This document shows positions 24,663 through 37,685 of a DNA stretch of 64,000 nucleotides, one piece after another; the first letter of the stretch is position 1, and the number at the start of each line of letters is the position of its first letter. Source of the DNA: Escallonia rubra. Taxonomy: Eukaryota; Streptophyta; Magnoliopsida; Escalloniales; Escalloniaceae. Below the pieces are notes generated by a model. The model worked only from the letters and a program-made list of their open reading frames with translations, had not been told where the DNA came from and did not search any database. Position numbers and translations under genes: made by a program. The stretch is taken from the NCBI GenBank assembly GCA_033065855.1, contig JAVXUO010002827.1:186001-250000 (forward strand), written 5' to 3'.

Positions 24663-27600
24663 ATGCAAACCAAGAAAAAGGTGAGCGGAAGAAGTTCTTC
24701 TCGTGAACCTGTCAGACCAAAGGCTTCAAGGGGTCAGAAGAAGGTGTCGGGAGATGTGCAAATTCAAGAGAAGAAAGTTACGGACTTGATCACTTCTTCT
24801 ACTAGAAAGCAAAGATCCTGTAAGTGAATACTTCAATTCTGTTGTTTGACTTTATAGCTCTGAGCATTGTGATGTGTTTCCCATTTTGTAATTGCAGGAT
24901 ACTCGACTGAAATCACTATAAGGTGGCATATATATGTAGAATGATTTAGGAGACGTTACTCGTGTGGAAATTGTAACTAACTATGTTATTCCCACCTTGA
25001 CGTGAAAGCTAATTTAATAGTTGTACAATGATTCACCCAAAAGTTGTAGTGACCATGATATCAGCCAGTAGTTGTTGTATTGCGGTTACATACATATATG
25101 CTGTATTCTCTATGTTTTGTGGGCACTTCTTTGGCTTGAAGAGTGATCTTAAGGGCTTTATATGTTACCACTTCGTGCCGGATATCAGTTTGTTGTGTTC
25201 AGGGGTTTATGAAGCCTATTGTAGGCCTTATTGCTTCCAGATTTATCCTTGATATTATTCGAGGTGAATATGGAATAAACCTGGTTTTGGCTGGTTCTGA
25301 GAGGCACTTTAATAGAACATATACTGTCCCTGAAGTTAGGTTAAGGGATGATATTGTTGGTTCACATGTTCATTTACATTTATTATCATGGCGTGTTTTC
25401 CTATTCATCTGGTGTCTGTGCTTATTTGCTGATCACACCATGAAGATATTGGCTTACAACCTGCGCATGACGGATTTATATTATCTTCCACCTTCATCAT
25501 AGTTTTTGTTCACTAGGCATCAGTTTGACAAGACCATTTTCTTATATTGATGTATACAAGCGTACACTTATGCGTGCCATCCTCGTGATGTTACTTTCAG
25601 CTGGCGCTCAACCAAAAAAAAGTACGGATCACGTTACTGCAGCGAACTTAAATTCCAGATATGGAATGTTGGATGATGAAACTTCCGCTATGTCTTTGGA
25701 GCATGATGCTAATCGGTCTATGGATAATGCCACGCTGGATCCTAAAGTAATTATATACTCTTTCCACATTGATTTCCCCTCTAGTTTGTTTCCAGCCTTT
25801 CCAACTAACTGCACTCCAATTTTATTTGCCAAATCATTTGTTTATTAATAGTTTCATTTTCATGCTCCTTAAGAAACACAAAGTTCTATGTATCTTATGT
25901 AGCTTAAAGAGAACATGTATCATAGTCCATGTATCTGTGGTCATATTTTATACTTACTAGGGAAAAACCCAACCAACCAACTCAATCAAATCCTTGTCTC
26001 AAACTAACTGGGGTATGGTACAGGAAACCTTTCCTTCCATCGCCTATCTAAAGTCATGTTCTCTTATATGTTTCTAGCAAGTAAGCTTTTATTTTCACTA
26101 CTTCTAGCCATGATTTTCTTGTTATGCTTTCTTCTAGCTTCATCAACTTGGTAAATGTTTCTGTTTTACTGAATTTTGCATTGCATGTTAAGGAACCTCC
26201 TAGGCAACACAATACATAACGAGTCAATGAAGGCATTGAACTCCTTGAGACTAGATTCTTTGTGTGATTGGCTTGCACCAACTCCTTCAAATGCAAAGTT
26301 CTGAAGATCATATTGCACAGTCATGCTTATGAAGATGGATGTCAGTGGCACTTGATTGCGTTAGAATGGTCTTCCACTATGTAATATGCAACAATATGAA
26401 GGGATGGCCGAGATAGTTTAGAAAGCAATTGGTAGAAATGCTACCTGTTTTTGGCTCCAAGACTTCATATTTGGCTTATAGAGCAAACACCAATTTTCGA
26501 TATTATGGTTTTTGTTAGAGTACAATCTGAAAAGAAGGAGATACTAAAATTTTCAGGCTCTTTAAACTCGAGATACGAGAATAAAAAGGAATCTGAATCG
26601 GTCCTCTAACAAACCTTGTCGAAGTGAGCAGGAGACCACCATTTATATTGCATGTTAATATGAATTGTGGTACCCACCCTATAGCTTGCAATGGAGGGAG
26701 ACATGAGCTCTGGGGCCGCCCTTTATGCATCTGTTTCTCCATTTTATGTACGTATATATCATTTTGGTAGCATGAACAAAGGCATAAGCTACAGGATGTA
26801 GAAGTGACTTGAAACTTGGGTGAGTCCCTAATGTTAGGCCCTCGCACTTTAGGGAAGCCAAAATATTGTAATTTCACGGGGTTTGGAAAGTGGATTGCTC
26901 CTAAGGGTGTAAGCTCGACCATGAAAAACTCCCTGCTCTTGTAACTGTTACCCTAGTCTTTTATCCGCAAGTAACTGATTCCAAAGTCTTGTTTCGTGTC
27001 TTCTGAAATCTAATTGTTCAGATCAATCCAATAACAAGTAAGAACAAAATGTGCTAATTCTTTGGAGCGCAGTATCTCTTGTAGCTAGATGATTGCATTG
27101 TCGACAAGCAAGTTGCCTATGACTATTGAGTTTCTTCTATGCTGTTGAAGCTCAATTACTTTTGATTCTGCATGGTGGCTGCTCCTTCCTGCTATCCTTG
27201 CCTAAGCGAAAGATTGCCATACCTGCTAACTACTTAATCTGAATCTGGAAGTCCCTTGTTTGAAGAGATGTACCTGGCATCTAGATAGTATTCAATGTTA
27301 AACTGTTTATCCAGGCTGATTGTATATCGGACTGATAGCATTAGTGGGTGGTTGTGGCAATATGTGCAAACTCATCACTTAATGTATTAGTGTTCAGAAA
27401 TTGGTATGCAGTGAGCGTCATAAATGTTAGTATACATGACACCAAGAATATGACGTATGATTGAATGCTGATACTTTAGGATTGTGATGATGGACCTGCT
27501 CATTGCATGATGGAAACTATATTCTCTCCGGCCTTTCACATTTCTAGGGCTGCTGGGGCGGAAATTGCCAGTGGAGGTAACTAATGGAATTGGTTTCCTT

Positions 27601-29696
27601 TTCTCCATTTTTTTGTCGCTCTTCTGTGCTTTTGCTCCGAAACTATTTACTTTGTCCTAATTATATCTTCTATTCCATGCTTCTGTCACTTTCGCCACAG
27701 CCGATTTTATCAAGTTCTTCCAGAATGGGGACCAGCAGTTTCATGACAATGGAAAAGAGAACTTGCAAGTTGATCTGCAAAACAGTCAAGTAATCCATGA
27801 TACTAATGATTCCAAGGACGACACAATTTCTTTAATGAATCTTACATGCCCTGGTAATGTGCGAATAAATGCGAGTAATTCATGTGGAAAGTACAAAGTG
27901 CTGTTGAATTATATTGCTGGTACTAATGCTATGAACTCCTATAAATGCAGATGTAGGAGGGGGTCTGTCGTCTGAAGTATCAGCTATATATCTTACCATG
28001 AAAAATTCGAAGTTGGAATGTGTAGACGAGTACAGCCATGATCATATATCAACTGATGTGTGTATGGAAGAAGATGAATGTGAAGAATTTGATGACTTCG
28101 ATCCATATTTTTTCATAAAGAACTTACCAGAACTGTCGTCAGTTGTTCCAACTTTCCGCCGTGTGCTACTACCTAAACAGACACGGAGTTGCCCGCCAAC
28201 TACTCTTGTTTTAGACTTGGATGGTAAGCAGAATATAAATTCTCTTCATGTTGATTCCCTTTTCCCGTTATGTGTATTACTTTTCCATGGGTTTGAGCTT
28301 TAATCTTCTGACTAGTAACTGCCATGGTTTTTGATTTATAATTTCTTGCAATAACTCTGAGGTTGATATTTAGATAGGCTAATTTTCACTGTTATCCGGG
28401 CTTCTGTTGGGTTTGGAAGACATTGGTATCTCTCGTCAGCCATAAGTAGCCAGGAGGTGGTTTAATACCTGTAATTCGTGAATGGTCTCCTTTTTCAGTA
28501 GCAGAATGTGAACGTGAAAGGACCAAGTCAAAGTTGCAAAATTACCCCGTTCATCAATGGTACTCTTGTTTCGGATAGTAAATTATCTTAGGTTTTTGGC
28601 ATTAGTGGGAAGTAGGAGCACAAAGCAGCGCACCTGACCATTCCCCCATGGCAAGAGGCATATTATGTGAATATACTACTTTTATGCTTTCCATGTCTTA
28701 TCTCGTGCTTTACCTACTCTGGTGAATTTCTGATTCACCTTAATATCAGTTTGTGGATGTCGAGATTGTTGATGAAACTCTGGCTTGCGCACTTATATCG
28801 TTAAATCAAGTGGTGATCTCCTTTATTTTCAGAGACCCTGGTGCATTCTACTCTTGAGCCATGCGAGGATGCAGATTTCACCTTCTCTGTGCATTTGAAC
28901 CTCATGGTGCATACGGTCTTTGTTCGATGCCGTCCTCATCTTCATGATTTTATGGAAAGGGTAGCTGGCCTTTTTGAGATTATTATATTTACTGCCAGCC
29001 AAAGCATTTATGCTGAGCAACTTCTAAATGTGCTGGATCCAAAGAGGAAGGTGTTCCGCCATCGGGTTTATCGTGAGTCTTGTGTTTTTGTTGAGGGAAA
29101 TTACCTTAAAGATCTATCAATTCTCGGCCGTGATTTAGCGCGCGTCGTAATGATCGACAACTCTCCCCAGGTACTGCTATAGAAATATTTTACTGAGCAA
29201 TATCTTTCAAGTCTTGCTTCTTGCTCTTTGTTTGAAACTATTCTTTTTTTTGTGCACGGAACATGGATCAAGTTCTTTGACTTAACGTGTCTAAAGATCT
29301 ATGTTGTTGACAATCCTGCACCACAAATACTGATGGAAACAATTTTGCTCTCTGCTCTCTTTAAAAAATGTTCTCTTTGATGTGTGGAATCCAAGACCTG
29401 AAAACTTTAGCAAGTTTGTGAGATACAATTTGAAAGGAATAGATCAGCTTTATTCCCATGTTAACAGTTTTCATTTTCAGGCATTTGGGTTCCAGGTTGA
29501 CAATGGGATACCAATTGAGAGCTGGTTCGATGATGGTTCAGACAATGAGTTGCTTTTGCTACTTCCCTTTTTGGAGAGCTTAGTCGGGGTTGAAGATGTC
29601 CGGCCGCTGATTGCTAAGAGATTCAACCTTCGCGAGAAAGTTGCTGCAGCGGTTTGCCCTTTAGGATCTAATACAGGAAACCCTCTAGAAAGGTGA
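24663..29696 (+). CDS. SSP4: SCP1-like small CTD phosphatase (SSP4 type)
   Basis: Seven exons (24663-24819, 25601-25746, 27480-27576, 27701-27853, 27951-28223, 28833-29170, 29481-29696) join in frame to 459 aa. The C-terminal half is a HAD-type FCP/SCP phosphatase domain. It has the catalytic motif DLDETL (D273, D275, T277), which is split by the exon 5/6 border, then [10 protein letters not shown], then MIDNSPQ (D384), then [10 protein letters not shown] near the end. The Asp nucleophile family dephosphorylates Ser residues of the RNA polymerase II CTD. The N-terminal half (1 to about 200) is Lys/Ser-rich then acidic and low in conservation, ending in an acidic block before [13 protein letters not shown], as in Arabidopsis SSP4/SSP4b. 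Introns are GT-AG. ATG 24663 is the first Met of a Lys-rich N-terminus, but an upstream start through leader splicing is possible. Confidence 0.9.
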
Positions 29697-30249
29697 GCGT
29701 TCGTGGACGTGTAAATTTAGTCGACGTGCATCTTAGGCCTTCTTCTAGGATTATGAGGCCCTTCAATGAGAATACTTGAGAATGGAGAGTTGAATTTAGA
29801 ACAGGCTGGAAGAAGTAATGGGTGTATCATGTGTGAGCTATCTAATAATTTTCTACAGAGGTGGTGTACCGAAAGCCAAAAACTGACCGACGGCAACTGC
29901 TGGTTATCAGCATAGGAATGACAGCTCTGTTGTTTGTAACAGTTATTTCTGATGTTGATTCTTTCATGAAAACAACATGAAAACGAATGTTGGCCAATAG
30001 GCCCAATACTCCTTGTCTTTGATTTCTTTTTTGAATAATGTGATTATGTGAAGCGCAAATTCTATCATGTTTTAATTTAATGTAGTCTTATTTACAAGGC
30101 TAAATTGCAAATAATTCGGGAAGGCTTGTCACATTTGGCGTGCAATTTGGATATTTAAGATCCTGACTTTCTCATGTAACATAATTGGACATAAAATTGC
30201 ATGACTGTCTAAATATACTAGATGTTTGTTTGTCCTTGGGATGCCCTTA

Positions 30250-30673
30250 GAGGGTGTTTCGGGTTTATTCTAAAATTGTCAAACCTGATTAAATTCTAAA
30301 TTGCAAATAATCAGGTTTGAAGTGTTTGGCAAAACAAAACAAAAAATTATTATATTTGCTCCAATGTGCTCAAAACTGATTAGATTCATAATCCTTACTC
30401 CCTTAGATTAAGATTTAATTAGTTTTGGAGAATCAGGTTTGATAAAGAAAATTATCAAAATATCTTTACATATAAGCATACATTAAATGCTCCATTTCAA
30501 GTTGAATACACTATATAGTAATTTTACCATATTAAACCCACTTTAATCCATTTTTATCCAAACACCTTCAACAACTTTTAATCTCTTATGCTTAAAATGG
30601 ATTAAAGCTAATTCTGAAAATTGATTCAGATTTAATCAAAATCTATATTTTAGAATCAATCCTAAACGACCTC
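30250..30673. mobile_element. Tourist-like (PIF/Harbinger) MITE
   Basis: A 424-bp element is flanked by TTA on both sides (30247-30249 and 30674-30676), the usual PIF/Harbinger target duplication. Terminal inverted repeats of about 27 bp match with a few changes: GAGGGTGTTTCGGG... at the left against GAGGTCGTTTAGGA... from the right end, both running into TTCTAAAAT. The interior is AT-rich, with further self-complementary TCAGGTTTGA pieces and no coding capacity. It sits between the SSP4-like gene and ASY1. Confidence 0.72.
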
Positions 30674-31599
30674 TTAGTATGCAGGTGACCTTTTAAGAAG
30701 TATTCAAGTAAAATTACAAATAAAGATAAAAAAAAGTTAATTCACTGATTATGTGTCAAAATGATGTATTTTACGGTCGTCTAGTTAATTTTGACGGCCA
30801 TAAAAATTTGGATTAAATTTTTTTAAATTAAAAACATTACCGATTTACTTGTCCAAATGAAAAGTTTATTAGAGTTTTAATTGTCAAAACTTACAAACTT
30901 AAAGGGAATTATTTACAATTTAGCCTTTCTACAAAGAATATCATGAAGGATTTTTATGTAGCAAAATAATTTGCACTTTTGGCAAGGCAAGATTAACCTC
31001 TGTCGATGAGTACGTGAATTGGATGTGCAACTTTCAGAGGAACCCACATAACTCCGTTTTGATGGTTTCCTGCCTCTTTCAGATGGTGCTTGTCAATTTT
31101 ATCTCTGATTTGTTACTGGTGATGATATTTTATAATAGAAAAAGGTAATCAAACCAAAAAAGTTCAAGAATAAGTTGCTTCAGTCATGTAAATAGTTCAG
31201 CCCCCTTGGAGGTGATTTTCGTGCTAAATTGCTCATTCGTTATAACACAAGAAAAGTTTCTCAGACAGTAAAATTATATAATTTTAGATCATTTATTTTG
31301 ATCATCTAAAACCGTTGAATCGGATAGCTGACATGATCAAAAGTAGAACTAAGAAGGAACATAGTTATTTTATTATGTATGACACCGTTCTTAATAACCG
31401 AGACCATTATGTACTTCTCAATATCTTTTACTTGGCCACGGTTACGAGCACAGCACAAGACGCATTTTCATACTTATCTAGACCGAAAGGGCCCTGCCTT
31501 TGACACAAACTACATCCGCACCGGCCTCACTCACGTTTGCCCGTCCTCTTTTAACCACAGAGAGGTTATCTCAACCAACCAGGGTTACAGTTCTCAGTT

Positions 31600-31606
31600 T
31601 ATAAAT
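31600..31606 (+). promoter_or_regulatory. Candidate TATA box of ASY1
   Basis: TATAAAT is followed by a C/A-rich leader lacking ATG up to the start codon at 31784. A transcription start near 31630 would give a 5' UTR of about 150 nt. Position and composition support it; no experimental evidence is available here. Confidence 0.5.
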
Positions 31607-31783
31607 CCCCCCAGCTCCACGCCCCTTCTCCTCCCGCCATTTCCACACTTCCTCCAAATTATCAGTTCACACTTTACATTCAAGTTTCAAACTCTCTCAC
31701 TCTAAACACACAACACACACAGTTCACGCACAAACACGCACACACATCCACAAACACATACTCTTAACTGCAATTCTACAAAC

Positions 31784-34700
31784 ATGGTGAGCAGAGATCA
31801 CCTCCATGAAAAACACTTCTCTACACTTTCGCCGATCATTTTACTGCAATCTCACTGTTTTCTCTCTCTCTCTCTATTTGGTCAGGTTGTTGCTCAGAAA
31901 GTGAAGGAATCGGAGATCACCGAGCAGGACTCTCTGCTCCTGGTAATAACCTATTCGTCTCCACCGTTTTAATCAGCTTCTTGTTTTGATCCATCAGTTT
32001 CTGCTTTATTTGATGAAAATCGTATCTGTTTCAACGATTAGTGCGTACTAAATAGAACTGTATACGGTTTGCTATATGTTTGGACGTACTCTTTGGATAT
32101 TTTGGAGTAATAAACTGTTCAATGAAAAATTGCTTAATCATTTCACTATTTCAGATGATTTTACCAGTCGAAGCTTATTAGATCCAACCTAAGATGTGAT
32201 TTCTCTGCAACTAGATCGGTGATATTTTACAGTAGTTGATAGAATTTCTGCAAGTGCCGATGTGAGATTTGTCTGTGATTTGTCTGCAAATGACGTGTGT
32301 TTGGAATTTGATCGGTGATTATGTTAGAGATTCAAGTACCTGATGTATTTTGAATTTGTCGCTAGTTGGTGAAATTTGGTTGTTTGGAAATTCGTGTGGA
32401 AATCAATCAGTTGCTTGTGGTCAACCAGGAATACTAATCTCTTCTATGAAAATTTAGTTATGAATTGACGAGTTCAGATCATTTTACCTATTGACGTGTG
32501 TTGTATCAGACCTGAGATCTATTTTTGTGGAAATGATCTTTTTTATTTATTTACATACATATCAAACTTCCTATTATACTTTGAAGAAGTTGCACTAAAC
32601 TCTTTTAGTGTTTTTTTTTTCCAAAACTGTTGATGCGAATTTTGTTTTCAAGGGGCAAGCTGGTATATTAAGCTCTCAATTGAGAATATACTTATGGTTT
32701 TTACTTGTTCGACCCTTTTCATGCTACATCAAATATGAAATATTTAGTGTGTGGACAGTAAGTATTCTAGTTTTCTCCAAAATTAGTTAGAAAAGTTAGA
32801 AGTATTAATGCAACTACTGGCTTTTTAAGGTGAAGCTGGTATGGTGAAGCCTTCCATGTAAATTTTATAGTTAAGTGGAGATTTAGTTGAAAATGGAATT
32901 ACGAACTACTTTATGATTCATTGTCAGTATCTGATACATGATCAAACATACCTGTTGATCTAATGAACTGAACATTTTGGCATGACGATTGAAGTCACTG
33001 AGAACTTCTAGTTGAATTCAGCACTATTCAAAACTCTGTTGGGCCAATTGTCCGTCAAAGTGTCGTTTGTTGATTGTGTTCCTTACACAATGCACTTGAA
33101 CAGTAGACCAAAATTCCTTTGCGAATTTTTTTTACTTGCTCCAGTCATTGAAATGCAACTTAAGAGGCATTCTAGCTAGGATGATTAACATATCTGTGGC
33201 CGTATAGTAATGCTTTATGAGCTTGATTTCCTATGATTTGCTTAATACTTAAATGCTGATTTTATTGCTCTTTGGTGTCACCTGAACCAGACAAGGAACC
33301 TACTACGCATAGCTATATTCAATATTAGCTATATTAGAGGTCTTTTCCCTGAGAAGTATTTCAATGACAAGACTGTTCCAGCTCTAGGTAAGCTATTTGT
33401 CCTACAGAATGTTCAAACTTTCAACCTGAAATTTAAATTTCAGTTCGATTACTTTACGTGATTAAATTATGAAACAGAGATGAAGATCAAGAAGCTTATG
33501 CCTGTGGATGCAGAATCACGAAGACTGATCGATTGGATGGAGAAAGGCACTCGAATTTCATTAATTTGATGAAAATCAAACTTGGTTATCTTTTTCTTTC
33601 TTTGTTGGAATTCTTTACCAGTTTCCCTTGTTTTGCAGGTGTTTATGATGCACTGCAGAAGAAATACTTGAAAACACTTCTGTTCTCTGTGTGTGAGGCA
33701 ATAGAAGGTCCACTGATTGAGGAATATGCCTGTAAGATTTCCAGAAAATCTTGTCATTCCAGTCAAATTAGCCTTTGATTTGTTAGCAAAAAGTGGATAT
33801 AGGTTGTCTCAGTCTATTGAAAGTAACTCCTTCCCTGCAGTTTCTTTCAGCTACTCCAATTCTGATAGTCAAGAGGTCTCGATGAATGTCAAACGCTCCG
33901 GGGATAAGAAGCAGGGTGGAACATTCAAGTGTGACTCCACGACTGAAGTTACTCCCAATCAGATGAGGTATTTATGTCATAACAAGTCGGTCTTGACTCT
34001 CAATTATGACTCAGACAAAATAAGTTGTTTTGATTTCTGAAATGGGTTCCCAGGAGTTCTGCTTGTAAAATGGTTCGCACACTGATTCAGTTGATGAGAA
34101 CTCTGGATAAGATGCCAGAGGAGGTAATATCTGCTGAGACTTGTTGCTAGATACATTGCATGTTTCGCCTTTTTCTCTTGATGATGATTAAAGTCTCTAA
34201 CAAATATCGTATTATTGTTTCAGCGCACTATACTGATGAAACTCCTCTATTATGATGATGTGACTGTGAGTGCCTTTATCAACTAGGTTTCACCTTCTTT
34301 TTTTTTGTAGTTGTTACGTTTGATTTATCTATGTCTGCCAGTTCTCCCCTTTGTTCAAGGATGACACAAATTGATGTTTTTTCTCAAAATTTCAGAAGTG
34401 TGCCTGTGTTCTAATTGTTACACTGTTGCATAGGAAATTTAATAGAAAGAGAATCGTTATCGGAATGTTTTAGGATGTTTGCTGTTAAAATCAGTCACTA
34501 ATTCCTCTAAGAGTAGTTTATCTTCTAGCTTTATATTCGACCAAACAACAGTACAGTAACAGACTTCTTGGTCTTGCAGCCTGCGGATTATGAGCCTCCA
34601 TTTTTCAGAAGCTGCACTGAACAAGAAGCTTATAATCCATGGACAAAAAATCCTTTGAAGATGGAGGTTGGCAATGTCAACAGCAAGCATTTTGTGTTAG

Positions 34701-37374
34701 CTCTCAAGGTAAGGGATGGAGATTTCAGGAGCGATGACATACTTTAATTCTTGGCTCATCTACACATTAAACCACACTCTATTGGGATCTTGAACAGGTT
34801 AAAAGCGTGCTTGATCCTTGTGAGGATGAAAATGATGAGATTGAGGATGATGTGAGCTTGGGAGCTGATTCTGTTGATAGATATGATGATTCATCGGACA
34901 GCGAGGTGAAGTGTTACATTACTTGTTCTTCTTCTTCTCCCAGGCCCTCAAGTATGCTAAGATGAAAAATCTGAAAATGGTTTGCTATTAAAATATCGCA
35001 TTAACTGTTTGTCAAAATTGCTACTTACAGGCCAGTCATTCAGAAGATGACCACTACATAGTCGCACCAATAGGTAAAATATCCATCCCTATGTTCGGCT
35101 GTCTTGTTGGAACATTTTCCGTAGTTTGAGCTCTAAATAAGATACTTCTCTTTTGCAGACAAGCAAAGGGTTCAAGAAGATACATCCATGGTTGATGAAG
35201 GTACCATCTTAGTTATGAAAAATCATGTAGTATAGCGATTACTGAGAAGTACTAAATACTGTCCATGTGCAGATGATACACAGGATCCAGCTGAAGATGA
35301 ACAACAACTAGGCCGGATAAAGGACTGGGTGAATTCTCACCACCTCGACACTGTTGAGCTCACTGATGTTCTCTCAAATTTCCCTGACATCTCCGAGGTA
35401 AAGACTTCTAATTCATATGGTTAAACGGTTATTATAAAACATAATTTTGCTTCAAATTGCTACGTGAATATCCTTGTTATTTACTTTTCAATTCTTTTGA
35501 TCTTGACATCAGTTTTTCGTCAATTGCAGGTTTTGATTGAAGGTAATTGGAGAACACGGTCAATTTTACAGCTATCATAGCAAGGCATCTACTCCTGCAA
35601 ATCTAATGCGTTAAAAAATAAAATTGTTATTTCCTGGTTTCAGAGATTATGGAAAAGCTTGTCAAGGAAGGTCTTCTAACCAAATCAAAGACAGGAAAGG
35701 AGAGTTACATCATCAACAAACACAAGGTTGCTTATTACTCTTTGGTTTTGGTTTATTTGTCTTACCCATCTTGTCATCATTGCTGATTTTCATTTGCATG
35801 TAACAAAATCACAATGCTAGAAATCCGACTACGAATTCAACGCAGTGAAAGAAGAAGCGGATGGGCAACTAGTTCCATTTGGCAAAAAAGCTCAGCGGAG
35901 CAAGGGTGAGGATCACATGTACATGAAGGTGAGTTGGTAATAGTGCTCCATTGGTGGTTAAACCTGAGCTGTCAGGATTTGTCTGTTTATCATTATATTG
36001 ATACTCATCTATTTCTACTAACATCATTGCACAAAAACACGTAAAACTAGATTGTAATGTCTATTATTTAAGGCCATGGCAGCTCTGGACTGCACCTATT
36101 TACAGACATAATGGTTTGACTGGTCGGTTCTCGAGTCAGTTCACGTGATGGTAAAAATCATGCATGAAGTTTATCTCTTTGGACGATGAAAAAGGATTAT
36201 GGCAATGTTGTTTGAGTTTTTATTCTCGTTGTAGGCATTGTACCATGCACTCCCAATGAACTACATAACCATCGCGAAGCTTCAGAGTAAGCTTGAAGGA
36301 GAAGCCAACCAGACTACTGTGCGCAAGCTAATTGATAAAATGACACAAGATGGTTTCATTGAAGCCACAGGCAACCGTAGACTAGGTATATGTGATCAAA
36401 ATACAATTCCCCTCTTAATACGTGGCATAATATGGTCTGTAAATATTTCTCTATCTCTGATTGTCGCAGGCAAGCGTGTAATCCATTCAGATTTAACTGA
36501 GAAAAAACTAAGGGAAGTCCAGAAAGCATTGGACATGAATGCTGCGGTACCAATTATCTTTTTTCTTTGGGTGCGTAGTTGAATTTTCATCAGATATCGC
36601 TGTACTTATTTTTTGAAAGTCAATTAAATTTATCAGGATGCGGATATGAAAGAATCAAATGGCAAATCCAATCATCCCGAGATTCAGACAACAGGTACAT
36701 CAGTGCTACAACAAATTAGTGGATCTATACTCTCTAGTTTACCACTAACAACTGAACTAAGAATACTTTATGGCTATCAGGGAGCAACCACAGGGACATG
36801 TCCACCTGCGGTGGACTCCACTCCATTGGTTCTGACATCACACGCACAAAAGGCCGATCCGTTACTTATCAGAACGGCTCTCCTAGGAGTGACCAGACTG
36901 TTTCGAAGATGAAGGATCACGGAAACACCCCCACAAGCAACGCTCAGGTTAGTCCTGTTTCCCTTCTGGTATCAAAAAAAAGTTACTGTAACTGAAAGCT
37001 CAAGATTCGGATGGTACGTAATTGTGCAGCCAGTAGCTTCAAGAGAGAGTTTTGCACCTGGGGTTGAGAATGGCAGAGCTAATGGAAAAGACAATCACTG
37101 TGATGAGGTTGACACAGTTATCTGTAGTAGGTCTACCCAAGACAAGCGTTGCAGGAAAGCAAGCATGGTATGGTTCCAATTTTCTAACATGACTTTTTAC
37201 TTTATTGGTTAACTCACTCTGTTTGAAGTATTGCCTAAGAACATGCTTTTTATTGTTCTGATCTCACATTCTGATTTTCTATACATCGACGTTTTAACAG
37301 CAGTTATTGTCCTCTCACAGGTTAAGGAGCCTATTCTTCAATATATGAAGCGCCAGAAATCTCAAGCTGCCTGA
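31784..37374 (+). CDS. ASY1: ASY1, meiotic chromosome-axis HORMA protein
   Basis: Twenty-two coding exons join in frame to 617 aa (Arabidopsis ASY1 is about 596): 31784-31786, 31886-31942, 33291-33387, 33478-33546, 33639-33731, 33841-33967, 34054-34123, 34224-34265, 34580-34708, 34798-34905, 35031-35073, 35159-35200, 35273-35397, 35530-35542, 35644-35726, 35821-35928, 36235-36385, 36470-36546, 36637-36694, 36781-36947, 37030-37167, 37321-37374. The HORMA domain covers about residues 10-230 ([36 protein letters not shown]). An acidic linker, a winged-helix region from about 404 ([28 protein letters not shown]) and a basic tail with the family closure motif follow. ASY1 loads on the axis through ASY3 and promotes inter-homologue crossover formation. 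Oddities: exon 1 codes only the ATG, the fourth intron has a GC donor, and exon 14 is 13 nt. Confidence 0.95.
33547..33638 (+). other. GC-AG intron of ASY1
   Basis: Exon 4 must end at GAGAAAG, because exon 5 supplies GT-GTTTATGATGC to restore EKGVYDAL. The intron then begins GCACTC and ends TTTTGCAG (92 nt). The next GT downstream would add codons ending in an in-frame stop. GC-AG introns are a known minority class in plants, but this donor deviates from GCAAGT. Confidence 0.75.
35530..35542 (+). other. 13-nt microexon 14 of ASY1
   Basis: The exon encodes V-L-I-E plus one base between CAATTGCAG and GTAATT. Without it, the flanking exons (ending GAG and starting AG) would shift frame. The residues fit the family region between DIS and EEIM. 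Confidence 0.8.
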
Positions 37375-37553
37375 AACTCCTAAAAGCTTTTGGAACGTGA
37401 TTCCTGCGGGGTATCCTTCTACTTGTATTAGCTGAATATATTCGTAGAAAGAACATTGTCTTCCAAGTCGTATGCTAGGGCCTTAAAGACTAAGGTTCTC
37501 ACACGATACTTGATAGGTCACGCCTTCCCGAAATTTAAAGCTCAAGGAATTTT

Positions 37554-37685
37554 TTCTTGAACTTCCATGGCGAACTAGACGTCAATACTAAATATAGTAG
37601 ATTGAATGTATTTGATCTCAGAATTCTTGAACTTCCATGGCGAACTAGACGTCAATATAGTAGATTGAATGTATTTGATCTCAGA
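37554..37685. repeat. Tandem duplication of about 65 bp downstream of ASY1
   Basis: Two copies (37554-37623 and 37624-37685) both begin TTCTTGAACTTCCATGGCGA and end GATCTCAGAA. The first has a short extra insert (CTAAATA). They lie about 180 bp past the ASY1 stop, so probably in its 3' UTR or just beyond. Confidence 0.9.

Noticed and set aside
26515..26922. 135-codon minus-strand frame in intron 2 of the phosphatase gene
   Set aside because: No family recognised and low-complexity look; more like part of a dispersed repeat than a gene.
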